28,972 nt of DNA from an uncultured Eubacteriales bacterium (GCA_900540635.1 UQGU01000030.1:1-28972), one strand, 5' to 3'. Positions 6,541 through 14,107 are shown, counted from the first letter of the stretch. Numbers and translations: made by a program. Notes: generated by a model from the letters alone, not told the origin.

Positions 6541-8676
6541 TTATACTTCCTGAGGGAAGATCAGGGTTGCTTTGAACAGGTCTCCGTCCACCAGCAGCTC
6601 CAACGCGCCGTGCTGGAGCTCCATCATGTTTTTGGCGATGTTGAGGCCCAGGCCGCTGCCCTCCTGGCTGCGGGAGGCCTCGCCCCGGACGAAGCGCTCC
6701 ATGAGCTCGTCGGCACTGATGTTCAGGGAGTCCCGGGAGATGTTCTTAAAGGAGATGCACACCTTTCCGTCCACCGCCACCATATCCACATAGAGCCGGG
6801 TATCCGGCTGGGCATACTTGGCGGCGTTGCTCAGCAGATTGCTCATGGCCCGCCAGGCCAGTCTTCCGTCGGCGTGGATATAGAGGGGCTCCTTGGGTGC
6901 CCGGAAGACGGGCATCAGGTGGGCGGCTTCCAGCTTGTCCGTAAATTCGCCCAGGGCCTGGTTCACGGTCTCCACCGCGTCCATGGTAGTCAGATTCACC
7001 GTGATATTGCCGGTGGAGGCCTTGCTCAGCTCGATGAGGTCGTCGATCAGCCGCTTCATGCGGTTTGACTGCCGGGAGAGCACCTCCAGATAGGTCTGCG
7101 CATCCTCCGGAGAATGGGGCTTCTGCAGCAGGTCTACATAGTTGATAATGGAGGTCAGAGGGGTCTTGATGTCGTGGGAGACGTTGGTGATGAGCTCGGT
7201 GCGCATCCGCTCGGAACGCATCTGCTTCTGGGCCGCCACCATGACCACATCGGACAGACCGTTCAGCTCCTGGGCCATATCCTTGAAGCCGCCGATCATC
7301 AGCTTTTCGTCCACCTTGATCTCCAGGTCGCCACCCCGCATCCGCTTGGCCGCCTCCAGAAGGGTGGCATAGACATTGGCGCTGTAGATCACCACTGCCA
7401 AGGCGATGGCGAAGCTGATGAAGAGCAGCAGACTGCTGTCCCACAGCAGCCCGGGGAAGGTACAGCCGCCGACCAGCAGCCCCCCAACCAGCCACTGCCA
7501 GCTCAGGGGCAGCAGGCCATAGAGCTTCCGCCCCCAGCCGATCAGCCAGGAGAAGAACTTCTTGATGGTCTTCCAGGCCCAGCTCACAAGGCCGATGGTC
7601 ACGGTCCACAGGATCTTATAGGCCCAGCCCAGGCACTTCCAGCCGAAATGCCAGCACCAGACCGCAATTCTCCAGCATAGGCCCGTGACACTGCGGCGCC
7701 ACCAGTAGAAATTCGGGGTCTTGAACTGGGCGGCGCAGGCAAAGCAGAAGCCCACGAAGAGCAGGCACCAGGCATACAGCCCATAGCCATAGATGCTGAG
7801 GAGGGTAAGCATACTCTGCTGGATGAAATAGCGCAGCCCCTCTGCGGCGCAGACCACATAGCCGGCTGCCCCAAGCACCACCGTCGCCAGATAGATATCC
7901 AGAGGGATGCAGTTCAGGCCGCCGGGGCGAATCTCCTCTGAGCCTGGCTTCCGGCCCGCCGCCATGCACAGATACACCGCCAGCGCCGCAAACAGCACCA
8001 GGCACACCCCCAGGGCCACGGATACTTCCAGCTCGTGCCGCCAGACGGCATCCGCCAAAGACCAAAGCCGATCTGCCTGGGTTCCGCCCAGGCCCGAATT
8101 TGCGATGTGGAAAACTACGGTATAGTCCTGTTTGGTGGGCTGCTCCTGCACAACATAGTAAACCTCCGTATTATCGGATACCCAGAAACCGAAAATATGA
8201 AATTCCGCATTTGGGTGTTTCTTCTGATATTCCTCCGCCAGCTGCTCCCGGGTCTCCTCCCAATTGGGGAATTTGCTGGTAACGCCTTCGCTTACCGGGA
8301 ACTCATAATATACGGTCCCCGCATTGACGGTATAGGCAAACTCCGTGAACCCGCCTGTCATGGTGATGCTTTCCGCTACCACATCGTCTTTGCTGTCTTT
8401 GATCTGGTAGTCATATGCCGGTTCACTGTAACGCTGGTTTACAAACGCCTGGTCGGCCTGGCCCTCTGCCTGGGCGGCATAGCGGGCCACATAGTTCCGC
8501 GCCTGCCATTGCAGGTTGTTCTCCAGCTCTTCGCGCCATTTTTCCCGGGGGCTCTGGCCGTCCTGCAAGCCCAGCCCCGCCAGCACCACCAGACTGCCCC
8601 CGGAGACGATGGCCCCCATAAGGCACAGGGCGCACAGGGCCACCGCCAGAAACTTAAAGATCACATGATTTCTCAT
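6541..8676 (-). CDS. Sensor histidine kinase with polytopic, Trp-rich input region
   Basis: This 711-residue membrane sensor kinase would phosphorylate the response regulator encoded just upstream. One hydrophobic segment lies near residues 8-37, followed by an extracytoplasmic domain (about 38-215). Further membrane segments lie near 217-238, 258-276, 290-315 and 397-432. A linker with HAMP-like character follows, then the H box NVSHDIKTPL with His501, the N box SNLLSNAAKY (about 612-621) and the G box GSGLGLNIAK (about 673-682). Residues 325-395 hold 14 tryptophans, which is exceptional. Codon 1 has GGAGGGGGAG before it and overlaps the regulator stop by ATGA. The signal sensed is unknown. 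Confidence 0.93.
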   Translation of the reverse strand: MRNHVIFKFLAVALCALCLMGAIVSGGSLVVLAGLGLQDGQSPREKWREELENNLQWQARNYVARYAAQAEGQADQAFVNQRYSEPAYDYQIKDSKDDVVAESITMTGGFTEFAYTVNAGTVYYEFPVSEGVTSKFPNWEETREQLAEEYQKKHPNAEFHIFGFWVSDNTEVYYVVQEQPTKQDYTVVFHIANSGLGGTQADRLWSLADAVWRHELEVSVALGVCLVLFAALAVYLCMAAGRKPGSEEIRPGGLNCIPLDIYLATVVLGAAGYVVCAAEGLRYFIQQSMLTLLSIYGYGLYAWCLLFVGFCFACAAQFKTPNFYWWRRSVTGLCWRIAVWCWHFGWKCLGWAYKILWTVTIGLVSWAWKTIKKFFSWLIGWGRKLYGLLPLSWQWLVGGLLVGGCTFPGLLWDSSLLLFISFAIALAVVIYSANVYATLLEAAKRMRGGDLEIKVDEKLMIGGFKDMAQELNGLSDVVMVAAQKQMRSERMRTELITNVSHDIKTPLTSIINYVDLLQKPHSPEDAQTYLEVLSRQSNRMKRLIDDLIELSKASTGNITVNLTTMDAVETVNQALGEFTDKLEAAHLMPVFRAPKEPLYIHADGRLAWRAMSNLLSNAAKYAQPDTRLYVDMVAVDGKVCISFKNISRDSLNISADELMERFVRGEASRSQEGSGLGLNIAKNMMELQHGALELLVDGDLFKATLIFPQEV

Positions 8677-9368
8677 TTGCTCTCCCCCTCCAGCTTATAG
8701 CCCTGGCCCCACATGACTTTTAAGTACCGAGGCTCAGAGGGGTTGATCTCGATTTTTTCCCGCAGATGGCGGATATGCACGGCAACACTGCCCTCGCTGC
8801 CCAGAGCGGCCTCCTGCCAGACAGCCTCATAGAGGGCCTTGGTGGAATAGACCTTGCCGGGGTTGGACATGAGCAGATGCAGTATGGAATACTCCGTGGG
8901 GGTCAGGCTTACGGGCTCCCCCTCCACGGTGACGGACTTGGTGCGGTCATCCAGGGAAATACCGCCGATGGTCAGGGTCTCCTTGTCCTCCGTGCGGCTG
9001 TCCATCCGGGAATACCGCCGCAGCTGAGAGCGGATCCGGGCCAGTACCTCCACCGGCACAAAGGGCTTGGTAATATAGTCATCTGCACCAACGTTGAGCC
9101 CCAAGACCTTATCCTCGGTCTCGGATTTCGCCGTCAGCAGAATAATGGGTGCGTTGGAAAATTCCCGAATTTTGGCAGTGGCCGTCACGCCGTCCATGAC
9201 GGGCATCATCACATCCAGCAAGATCAGATCCATCGGTGTTTTCCGGCACAGCTCCACCGCCTCCTGGCCGTTGTAGGCCTCATACAAGTCGTACCCCTCT
9301 GGGGTCAGATAGATTTTCAGCGCGTTTACAATATCCTTCTGATCGTCACAAATCAAAATCCGATACAT
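8673..9368 (-). CDS. OmpR-family response regulator
   Basis: This is a 231-residue two-component transcription factor. The receiver domain has the acidic pair Asp8-Asp9, the phospho-acceptor Asp52 in LILLDVMMP, the Thr in ILLTAK and the Lys in DDYITKPF. The C-terminal winged helix (about residues 130-230) ends with the typical RGVGYK-like variant MWGQGYKLE. Two ATGs are possible. The one at 9366-9368 is 7 bases from GGAGG, whereas the one at 9372-9374 is only about 1 base from it, so the inner start is chosen. The last codons overlap the kinase start by 4 bp. An extended -10 promoter and an 11-bp-period direct repeat upstream (9433-9450) suggest autoregulation. Confidence 0.95.
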   Translation of the reverse strand: MYRILICDDQKDIVNALKIYLTPEGYDLYEAYNGQEAVELCRKTPMDLILLDVMMPVMDGVTATAKIREFSNAPIILLTAKSETEDKVLGLNVGADDYITKPFVPVEVLARIRSQLRRYSRMDSRTEDKETLTIGGISLDDRTKSVTVEGEPVSLTPTEYSILHLLMSNPGKVYSTKALYEAVWQEAALGSEGSVAVHIRHLREKIEINPSEPRYLKVMWGQGYKLEGESK

Positions 9369-9401
9369 ATCCATTCCTCCGTTTGTTTTCCATCTGCGAC
9401 C

Positions 9402-9430
9402 ATTATACCATTCCCTTTCTTAATTAGAAA
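9402..9430 (-). promoter_or_regulatory. Promoter of the two-component operon
   Basis: On the minus strand TATAAT (9402-9407) is preceded by TGG, an extended -10 element, while the -35 region (9425-9430, TTTCTA) is poor. A weak -35 next to the repeat at 9433-9450 is what an activator-dependent OmpR-type promoter looks like. Confidence 0.65.
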
Positions 9431-9432
9431 GA

Positions 9433-9450
9433 GGGGGAATCATTAAGAAG
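9433..9450 (-). promoter_or_regulatory. Candidate response-regulator box (direct repeat)
   Basis: On the minus strand TTTTTAA, four bases and TTCTTAA form a direct repeat with an 11-bp period, about one helical turn, immediately upstream of the weak -35 region. OmpR-family regulators bind such tandem half-sites. The HAD gene is divergent from the same gap and might share the site. That the site is bound by this regulator is inference. Confidence 0.4.
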
Positions 9451-9535
9451 TGATTAAAAAAGCAGAATCCCCCACTGGAAAACGCCTTTTGAATCCTGTA
9501 TCATAGTCGCAGAAAAAGGAAAGCGAGGCAACTCT

Positions 9536-10216
9536 ATGGCATACCAAATCTTCAAGCCCATCTCCCAAGTGCAGGGGGTTCTCTTTGATATGGACGGCGT
9601 GATTCTGGATTCCGAGGGGCTCTACACCCGCTTCTGGCAGGAGGCGGCTCTTTCCCTGGGCTATCCCATGACCCACGCCCAGGCCATCGGCATGCGGGGA
9701 CTGAACCGGGGTGCGGCTGCGGCCCAACTGGAAAGCTATTTTGGCCCGGGCACTGACTATATCCAAATGCGGAACAAACGAATTGAACGGATGGACGCCT
9801 ACGTAGGAAGCCAGGGCATACCGCCGAAGCCCGGAATCTACGCGCTGCTGGACGCTCTGGAACGCGCCCACATTCCCGCTGCCATCTGCACCGCCTCTCC
9901 TATTGCGCGGGTAAAGCAGTATCTGGAGCCTCTGGGGCTTTTCCACCGCTTTGCTGCCATTGTCACCAGCTACGACGTTCCAAAAGGCAAGCCCGCCCCG
10001 GACATCTACCTGAAAGGCGCCTCGGTTTTAGGCTTGCCAAGTGAACGCTGTGTGGCCCTGGAGGATTCCAAAGCGGGGCTGCTCTCCGCCGAAAGCGCGC
10101 TCTGCATGACCGTCATGGTCCCGGATCAGGATAAACCGGATGCAGATGACCTGGCACGCATCCACGCTCTGTGCGACAGCCTTACGGATGTAGTCGAGCT
10201 GCTATCCCTCACATAA
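9536..10216 (+). CDS. HAD-superfamily phosphatase/phosphomutase (beta-PGM-like, subclass IA)
   Basis: This 226-residue HAD hydrolase acts on a small phosphorylated metabolite, often a sugar phosphate. Motif I, LFDMDGVILDSEG, carries the nucleophile Asp18 and acid/base Asp20. A helical cap follows (about residues 30-100). Motif II is ICTASP, the motif III lysine is in PKGKPAPDIY, and motif IV is VALEDSKAG. These features are typical of beta-phosphoglucomutase-like and 2-deoxyglucose-6-phosphatase-like enzymes. The exact reaction cannot be called. GAGG lies about 8 bases before the ATG. The gene runs into the convergent rluA-type gene, the two overlapping by 8 bp at their 3' ends. Confidence 0.9.
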   Translation: MAYQIFKPISQVQGVLFDMDGVILDSEGLYTRFWQEAALSLGYPMTHAQAIGMRGLNRGAAAAQLESYFGPGTDYIQMRNKRIERMDAYVGSQGIPPKPGIYALLDALERAHIPAAICTASPIARVKQYLEPLGLFHRFAAIVTSYDVPKGKPAPDIYLKGASVLGLPSERCVALEDSKAGLLSAESALCMTVMVPDQDKPDADDLARIHALCDSLTDVVELLSLT

Positions 10217-11072
10217 GCTCCGGCAGGGTCATGCGGCTCTCAAGCGCCATGGTCTGCCCGGTAATGGGATGGATGAATTCCAGGCGCTTTGCCAGCAGCA
10301 GCTGGGTCTCAAAGTCCCTCTCCCGAGAAAAGGCCATGGATGCTTCGCTGCCATACTGGGGGTCTCCCAGTATGGGAAAGCCCATATAGGCGCAGTGCAG
10401 CCGCAGCTGATGGGTCCTTCCGGTAACGGGCTCCAGCTCCAGGCGGCTCACCTGTGCCCCCCGCTCCAAAACCCGGTAACGGGTGACGCTGGGCTTGCCG
10501 TCCGGCCGGATTTCCCGCAGAAGGCTGGGAAGCTCCTTTCGGGCAATGGGCGCATCAATGAGGCCCGCTTCCCCATCCGGCCCGCCGAAAACCAGAGCCT
10601 CGTAGGTCTTCCGGGGCTTGCGCTGCTGCAAAAGCGCATGGATATGGGAATTCTTGGCAATGAGCACAATGCCGAAGGTATCCCGGTCCAGCCGGGTCAG
10701 CGGATGAAAGGCCCCCTGCTGCCCTGTCCGGGCGTAATAGCCCTGGACAAGATTGGCAAGGGTTCCCGTGATTCGGTTCCGGGAAGGATGGATCAGCATT
10801 CCGGCGGGCTTATCCACCGCCAGAAGCCAATCATCCTCAAAAAGCACTGTAAGAGGCCCCTGCTCTGCCGGATACTCCGGCTGCGCCTCTTCCAAACGCA
10901 CTGCAATAACGTCTCCCGGCTCTACCTGGTAATTCGTATGGCAGCTGAGGCCATTGACCCGGAGGCCGTCCGCCCACTTGACTTTATTCACAAGGCCTGT
11001 GGACATCTTCAGCTCGTTTTTCAGAAACGAACTGAGCTTCCCTGCCCGGGCTGCGGTTATCGTCAGTTCCAT
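10209..11072 (-). CDS. RluA-family pseudouridine synthase
   Basis: This 287-residue enzyme isomerises uridine to pseudouridine in rRNA or tRNA. An S4-like RNA-binding domain occupies roughly residues 10-70 (SSFLKNELKM, then WADGLRVNG). The catalytic domain has DKPAGMLIHPS, the RluA catalytic motif HPLTRLDRDTFGI with the nucleophilic Asp, and GRTHQLRLHCAYMGFPILGD. An open frame continues 23 codons upstream, but those codons are derived from the interspersed repeat. The ATG at 11070-11072 has GGAGGGG 8 bases upstream. The stop overlaps that of the convergent HAD gene by 8 bp and there is no obvious terminator between them. RluD-like or YjbO/YlyB-like specificity is not resolved. Confidence 0.92.
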   Translation of the reverse strand: MELTITAARAGKLSSFLKNELKMSTGLVNKVKWADGLRVNGLSCHTNYQVEPGDVIAVRLEEAQPEYPAEQGPLTVLFEDDWLLAVDKPAGMLIHPSRNRITGTLANLVQGYYARTGQQGAFHPLTRLDRDTFGIVLIAKNSHIHALLQQRKPRKTYEALVFGGPDGEAGLIDAPIARKELPSLLREIRPDGKPSVTRYRVLERGAQVSRLELEPVTGRTHQLRLHCAYMGFPILGDPQYGSEASMAFSRERDFETQLLLAKRLEFIHPITGQTMALESRMTLPELM

Positions 11073-11103
11073 CGCGTGTCCCCTCCGTAAACTTAAAAAA
11101 GAA

Positions 11104-11244
11104 GCTGTCATTGGGAGCCAGCGCGCACGCTGGTGTGGCAATCTCCCGGACTTTCAAACTTTTTCGGTAGAAAGTCAGGGCCTTCCCCCCTAACCGGGGG
11201 GATTGCCACACCAGTGACATCGGTCACTGGTTCGCAATGACAGC
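11104..11244. mobile_element. MITE-like palindromic interspersed repeat, copy 2
   Basis: The element is 141 bp with 10-bp terminal inverted repeats, GCTGTCATTG (11104-11113) and its complement (11235-11244). The inner arms match copy 1: CCAGCGCGCACGCTGGTGTG on the left, and CCACACCAGTGAC followed by GGTCACTGG on the right. A G/C hairpin (CCCCCC-TAAC-CGGGGGG) sits in the centre. It fills the gap between rplT and the pseudouridine synthase gene and could act as the terminator of the ribosomal protein operon. Confidence 0.75.
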
Positions 11245-11270
11245 ATTTTATGCAGTCTCTATAACCTCAA

Positions 11271-11627
11271 TTAGTTCAGAGCAGCCTTGGCCTTCTCCAC
11301 AACAGCGGCGAAAGCGGCATTGTCCTGGATTGCCATCTCGGACAGGCTCTTGCGGTTCATCTCGATACCGGCCTTCTTCACACCGTTCATGAAGGTGGAG
11401 TAGTTCAGACCGTAGGGAGCGACAGCAGCGCTCAGACGGGCGATCCACATGGTGCGGTAAGCACGCTTCTTCTGCTTACGGCCTTCGAAAGCGTAGTTGC
11501 CGGACTTCATAACGGCCTGCTTGGCCATCTTGAAGTGCTTGCTCTTGGAACCCCAGTAGCCCTTTGCCAGCTTCAGGGTTGCATTTCTTCTCTTGCGCGT
11601 CATCATTGCGCCTTTAACTCTAGCCAT
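11271..11627 (-). CDS. rplT: 50S ribosomal protein L20
   Basis: At 118 residues it is the full family length, with the hallmark N terminus MARVKGAMMTRKRR, LKLAKGYWG, the R-rich YAFEGRKQKKRAYRTMWI and the C-terminal globular part ending near KAKAAL. L20 binds 23S rRNA early in 50S assembly and in Firmicutes represses its own operon by binding the infC leader. It is the last gene of infC-rpmI-rplT. The ribosome site AGGAGG is about 10 bases before the ATG and the upstream rpmI stop is 25 bases away. Confidence 0.99.
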   Translation of the reverse strand: MARVKGAMMTRKRRNATLKLAKGYWGSKSKHFKMAKQAVMKSGNYAFEGRKQKKRAYRTMWIARLSAAVAPYGLNYSTFMNGVKKAGIEMNRKSLSEMAIQDNAAFAAVVEKAKAALN

Positions 11628-11652
11628 ATACTATAATCCTCCTGTCTATCCC

Positions 11653-11850
11653 TTATTTGTACGGAATCATCTTTTTGATTGCATCCACATTGGTCACGTC
11701 GGCGTAAGTGGTGCTGCGCAGATGACGGGTACGCTTGGTGGTCTTCTTGGTGAGGATGTGGCTCTTAAAAGCGTGTGCTCTCTTGATCTTACCAGTCTTG
11801 GTCAGGTTGAATCTCTTCTTTGCACCGCTATGGGTTTTCAGCTTGGGCAT
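11653..11850 (-). CDS. rpmI: 50S ribosomal protein L35
   Basis: This 65-residue basic protein has the L35 signature MPKLKTHSGAKKRF, KRAHAFKSHIL and the C-terminal IKKMIPYK. It is a structural component of the large subunit. It lies between infC (36 bases away) and rplT, the standard order. AAGGAG lies about 8 bases upstream of the start codon. Confidence 0.99.
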   Translation of the reverse strand: MPKLKTHSGAKKRFNLTKTGKIKRAHAFKSHILTKKTTKRTRHLRSTTYADVTNVDAIKKMIPYK

Positions 11851-11886
11851 AGGTAGTTCTCCTTCCGTATCTTGTGTAATAAAACT

Positions 11887-12405
11887 TTACTTGCTATTCT
11901 TGGGGGTCAGGAACATCGCCATGAAGCGGCCTTCCAGCTTGGGATTCTTCTCCATGGAAGCAACCTCGGCACAGGCATCGGCGAAATCCATCAGCAGCTT
12001 CTCACCCAGGTTGGTATGGGCCATTTCCCGTCCGCGGAAACGAACGCTGACCTTCACCCGGTTTCCGTCTGCCAGGAACTTCTGGGCTGCCTTGACCTTG
12101 GTATTGAGATCGTTGGTGTCAATGCTGGGGCTCATACGGATCTCCTTGATTTCCACGACCCGCTGGTTCTTCTTGGCTTCCTTCTCCCGCTTCTTCTGAT
12201 CGAAGCAGAACTTGGAATAGTCCATGATCTTGCACACGGGGGGCACAGCGTTGGGCGAGATCTTCACCAGATCCATCCCCTGCTCCTCCGCCATGGCGTT
12301 AGCCTGGGCTGCGGAAACAATCCCCAGCTGGGCGCCGTCTGCACCAATGAGCCGGATCTCTTTGTCCCGGATTTCCTCGTTGAGCTGATGGTCTAACTTT
12401 GCGAT
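11887..12405 (-). CDS. infC: Translation initiation factor IF-3, with ATC start codon
   Basis: IF-3 binds the 30S subunit, prevents premature joining of 50S and proofreads the start codon. Both domains are present: the N-terminal domain with LNEEIRDKEIRLIG, the linker rich in Lys/Glu, and the C-terminal domain with VKVSVRFRGREMAHT. A perfect GGAGGT ends 7 bases before ATC at 12403-12405. Translation from there gives the usual IF-3 N terminus and 172 residues. No in-frame ATG lies between the leader terminator and this point, and the only upstream ATG (12445-12447) is inside the terminator hairpin. A rare AUU/AUC start is the known basis for IF-3 autoregulation in bacteria. The ribosome site and family alignment make ATC the best start. 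Confidence 0.93.
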   Translation of the reverse strand: MAKLDHQLNEEIRDKEIRLIGADGAQLGIVSAAQANAMAEEQGMDLVKISPNAVPPVCKIMDYSKFCFDQKKREKEAKKNQRVVEIKEIRMSPSIDTNDLNTKVKAAQKFLADGNRVKVSVRFRGREMAHTNLGEKLLMDFADACAEVASMEKNPKLEGRFMAMFLTPKNSK

Positions 12406-12546
12406 GGTAAGCACCTCCAAAACAAATAACAAAAAAGCGGATGCCAAAGCATCCGCATACTCGCAAAAATCCCGAAAAGGAACAAGCTTGTATTGAACCG
12501 TTTCGCATGGCTTACGGTGAGGCGGATGTTCAGCCTTCTTGATTAC
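12406..12546 (-). promoter_or_regulatory. infC leader with attenuator (L20-leader type)
   Basis: The roughly 140-base leader from the predicted transcription start to the infC start has two competing structures. A terminator is formed at 12431-12456. The 7-base segment CATCCGC further upstream in the RNA (12528-12522) is perfectly complementary to GCGGATG, the first arm of that terminator, and would form an antiterminator. Firmicutes infC-rpmI-rplT operons are controlled this way by ribosomal protein L20 binding the leader. The specific L20 binding site was not identified by eye. Confidence 0.7.
12431..12456 (-). terminator. Attenuator terminator in the infC leader
   Basis: On the minus strand GCGGATGC, loop TTTG and GCATCCGC form a perfect 8-bp stem followed by TTTTTT. 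It lies inside the infC leader, 26 bases before the ATC start, so it acts as a conditional terminator, not at an operon end. Confidence 0.9.
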
Positions 12547-12552
12547 CCGGAG

Positions 12553-12581
12553 ATTTTACCATGGATTCTCTCCTTTGTCAA
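12553..12581 (-). promoter_or_regulatory. Promoter of infC-rpmI-rplT
   Basis: A perfect TTGACA (12576-12581) and TAAAAT (12553-12558), preceded by TGG, are separated by 17 bp on the minus strand. This is the strongest promoter in the window, fitting a ribosomal protein operon. The predicted start is near 12546. Confidence 0.9.
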
Positions 12582-12640
12582 GGGCTTTTTTTCATTTTTC
12601 CTGCGGTTTTCGGAATAGCTGTCCCCTTTCCCGGGGAGCA

Positions 12641-13372
12641 TTATTCCATGGGGCCCACGACGGTCCCCGGTCCCGGGTGAAAAGAGGACAGGACCTCCAA
12701 AGGCAGGCGGGCATCTCTTGCCATCTCCACAGACCGGTCGTGAAGGACCTGGGCCCCGCTGGCAATCAGGCGCAGCATTTCCCCGTAACCGATTCGGTCA
12801 AACCGGGTGGCATCCGCAAAGCGCCGGGGGTCCCGGTCATAAATGCCGTCTACATCCGTAAAAATCTGGCATTTGTCCGCCCCCAGTGCCGCAGCAAGGG
12901 CCACCGCCGTGGTGTCTGAGCCGCCCCGGCCCAGGGTAGTTATGCGTCCCGTCTCGTCCACTCCCTGGAAGCCCGCAGCCACCACGATCCGCCCCTTGAC
13001 CAGTTCCGCGCGAATGGGGTCCGGATCCACCGCCACGATTCTGGCCGCGCCAAAGCTGCTGTCCGTGCGGATTCCTGCCTGCCAGCCTGTCATACTGATG
13101 GCCTTGCCGCCCAGGGCCCCAATGGCCATGGCCATCAGACTGGCGGACATCTGCTCCCCCGCCGCCAGGTAGGCATCCAGCTCCTGCCTGGATGGCCTCG
13201 GGTTGACCTGGGCCGCCCAGGCGATCATTTCGTCCGTCGTCTGCCCCTGGGCGGAAACCACCGCCACGACCTCATCTCCCCGGCGATGGGCCTCCGTCAG
13301 CCGTCTGGCTGCGCGCAGCATACATTCGCCGTCCTGCAAAGAAGTCCCACCGTATTTTTGAACGATCAGCAT
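12641..13372 (-). CDS. Aspartokinase catalytic domain protein (no ACT domains)
   Basis: This 243-residue amino-acid kinase fold protein would phosphorylate aspartate, the first step toward Lys, Met and Thr. The opening VQKYGGTSLQDG carries the catalytic Lys6, VVAVVSAQGQTTDEMI follows, then AAGFQGVDETGRITTLGRGGSDTTAVALAAAL and TDVDGIYDRDPR, all aspartokinase signatures. Ordinary aspartokinases are 400 residues or more with two C-terminal ACT domains. This one stops straight after PGTVVGPME, so feedback control by Lys or Thr through ACT is absent. ATG at 13370-13372 is chosen for the G-rich ribosome site and direct match to the family N terminus. A separate ACT protein is encoded just upstream. 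Confidence 0.85.
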   Translation of the reverse strand: MLIVQKYGGTSLQDGECMLRAARRLTEAHRRGDEVVAVVSAQGQTTDEMIAWAAQVNPRPSRQELDAYLAAGEQMSASLMAMAIGALGGKAISMTGWQAGIRTDSSFGAARIVAVDPDPIRAELVKGRIVVAAGFQGVDETGRITTLGRGGSDTTAVALAAALGADKCQIFTDVDGIYDRDPRRFADATRFDRIGYGEMLRLIASGAQVLHDRSVEMARDARLPLEVLSSFHPGPGTVVGPME

Positions 13373-13464
13373 ACCCTTCCCCCCGCAAATTCCGGCCCCT
13401 GTCCGGATGATTTTCCCTTGCTCTTTCATTGTCAGGATATGCGTTTTTCCGGCAGGAAGTGCGC

Positions 13465-13494
13465 AAAAAAAGGCCGCCCCGTTCAGGAGCAGCC
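13465..13494 (-). terminator. Terminator between the ACT protein and aspartokinase
   Basis: On the minus strand GGCTGCTCC, loop TGAAC and GGGGCGGCC form a 9-bp stem (two G-T pairs) followed by seven T residues. It begins 18 bases after the ACT-protein stop and lies about 90 bases before the aspartokinase ATG. It either separates the two genes or attenuates read-through. Confidence 0.85.
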
Positions 13495-13511
13495 CTCTAT
13501 GGGTGGATATG

Positions 13512-13952
13512 TCAGCCCGCCAATACATTGGCCTTGATCACACCGTGGGTACCGTTCAGCTTTTCGATCAGGTCCTCCAGGGAAATGGTCAGATCCATGG
13601 TTTCGGCGGAGATGGTCACAACAGCGGTGCCGTTTGTGGGTACAATGGAATTGATTGTCTTGATATTGGCTTTCACGTCGGCCAGAATCTGCAGAATGTC
13701 GGAAAGCAGCCCCGCCTCATCGTGCAGCAGCAGCTGGATGGTTACAATGCGGCCCATCATCATATTCTGAAATGGCATCACAGCGTCACGGTATTTGTAA
13801 AAAGCACTGCGGCTGATATCCGTCATCCGGGTAGCTTCGTTGACGGTTCCGGCCTCGCCCGTAGAGAGCAGGCGCTTGGTTTCCGCCACCTTCAAAAAAA
13901 CCTCGGGCAGAGCGGACGCTTCGACGATATAGTATTGTGGTTGTTTGGACAT
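13512..13952 (-). CDS. ACT-domain protein, PheB/UPF0735 family
   Basis: The 146-residue protein matches the UPF0735 (PheB) family. The N-terminal helical part has YYIVEASALPEVFLKV, the TVNEATRMTDISRSAFYKYRD stretch is helix-turn-helix-like, and an ACT domain follows from about residue 68 (VTIQLLLHDEAGLLSDIL, then AVVTISAETMD). ACT domains bind amino acids. Family members usually sit beside homoserine dehydrogenase or phenylalanine genes. Here the neighbour is an aspartokinase lacking its own ACT region, so a regulatory partnership is possible but not shown. AGGAGGG is 5-6 bases before the ATG. Confidence 0.92.
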   Translation of the reverse strand: MSKQPQYYIVEASALPEVFLKVAETKRLLSTGEAGTVNEATRMTDISRSAFYKYRDAVMPFQNMMMGRIVTIQLLLHDEAGLLSDILQILADVKANIKTINSIVPTNGTAVVTISAETMDLTISLEDLIEKLNGTHGVIKANVLAG

Positions 13953-14011
13953 ATGGCCCTCCTATTAAAGATGCGCCATCTGCGGCGCACAACTGTTCTC
14001 GTATTGTTTAC

Positions 14012-14039
14012 ATTGTACCATACTTTTCAGAAAAAGCAA
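14012..14039 (-). promoter_or_regulatory. Promoter of the ACT-protein gene
   Basis: On the minus strand TTGCTT (14034-14039), a 16-bp spacer and TACAAT (14012-14017), preceded by TGG, form an extended -10 promoter. The leader contains a TGCGCC/GGCGCA hairpin (13972-13989) just before the ribosome site. Confidence 0.7.
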
Positions 14040-14107
14040 GCCCAATCCGATTTTCTTTCCTATTTTTGTCCACAAATCGAAAACACATTTCAGCACGGAG
14101 GTCATTT

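Noticed and set aside
6353..6575. Short open frames inside the palindromic repeat near the sensor kinase
   Set aside because: The same peptide strings (HQRARW) appear wherever the repeat occurs, so they come from repeat sequence and not from genes.
10209..10216. Eight-base overlap of the convergent HAD and pseudouridine synthase genes as a regulatory element
   Set aside because: Short convergent 3' overlaps are common in compact genomes and nothing else in the sequence suggests regulation.
11073..11141. N-terminal extension of the pseudouridine synthase
   Set aside because: The added codons are repeat-derived and the downstream ATG has a strong ribosome site and matches the family start.
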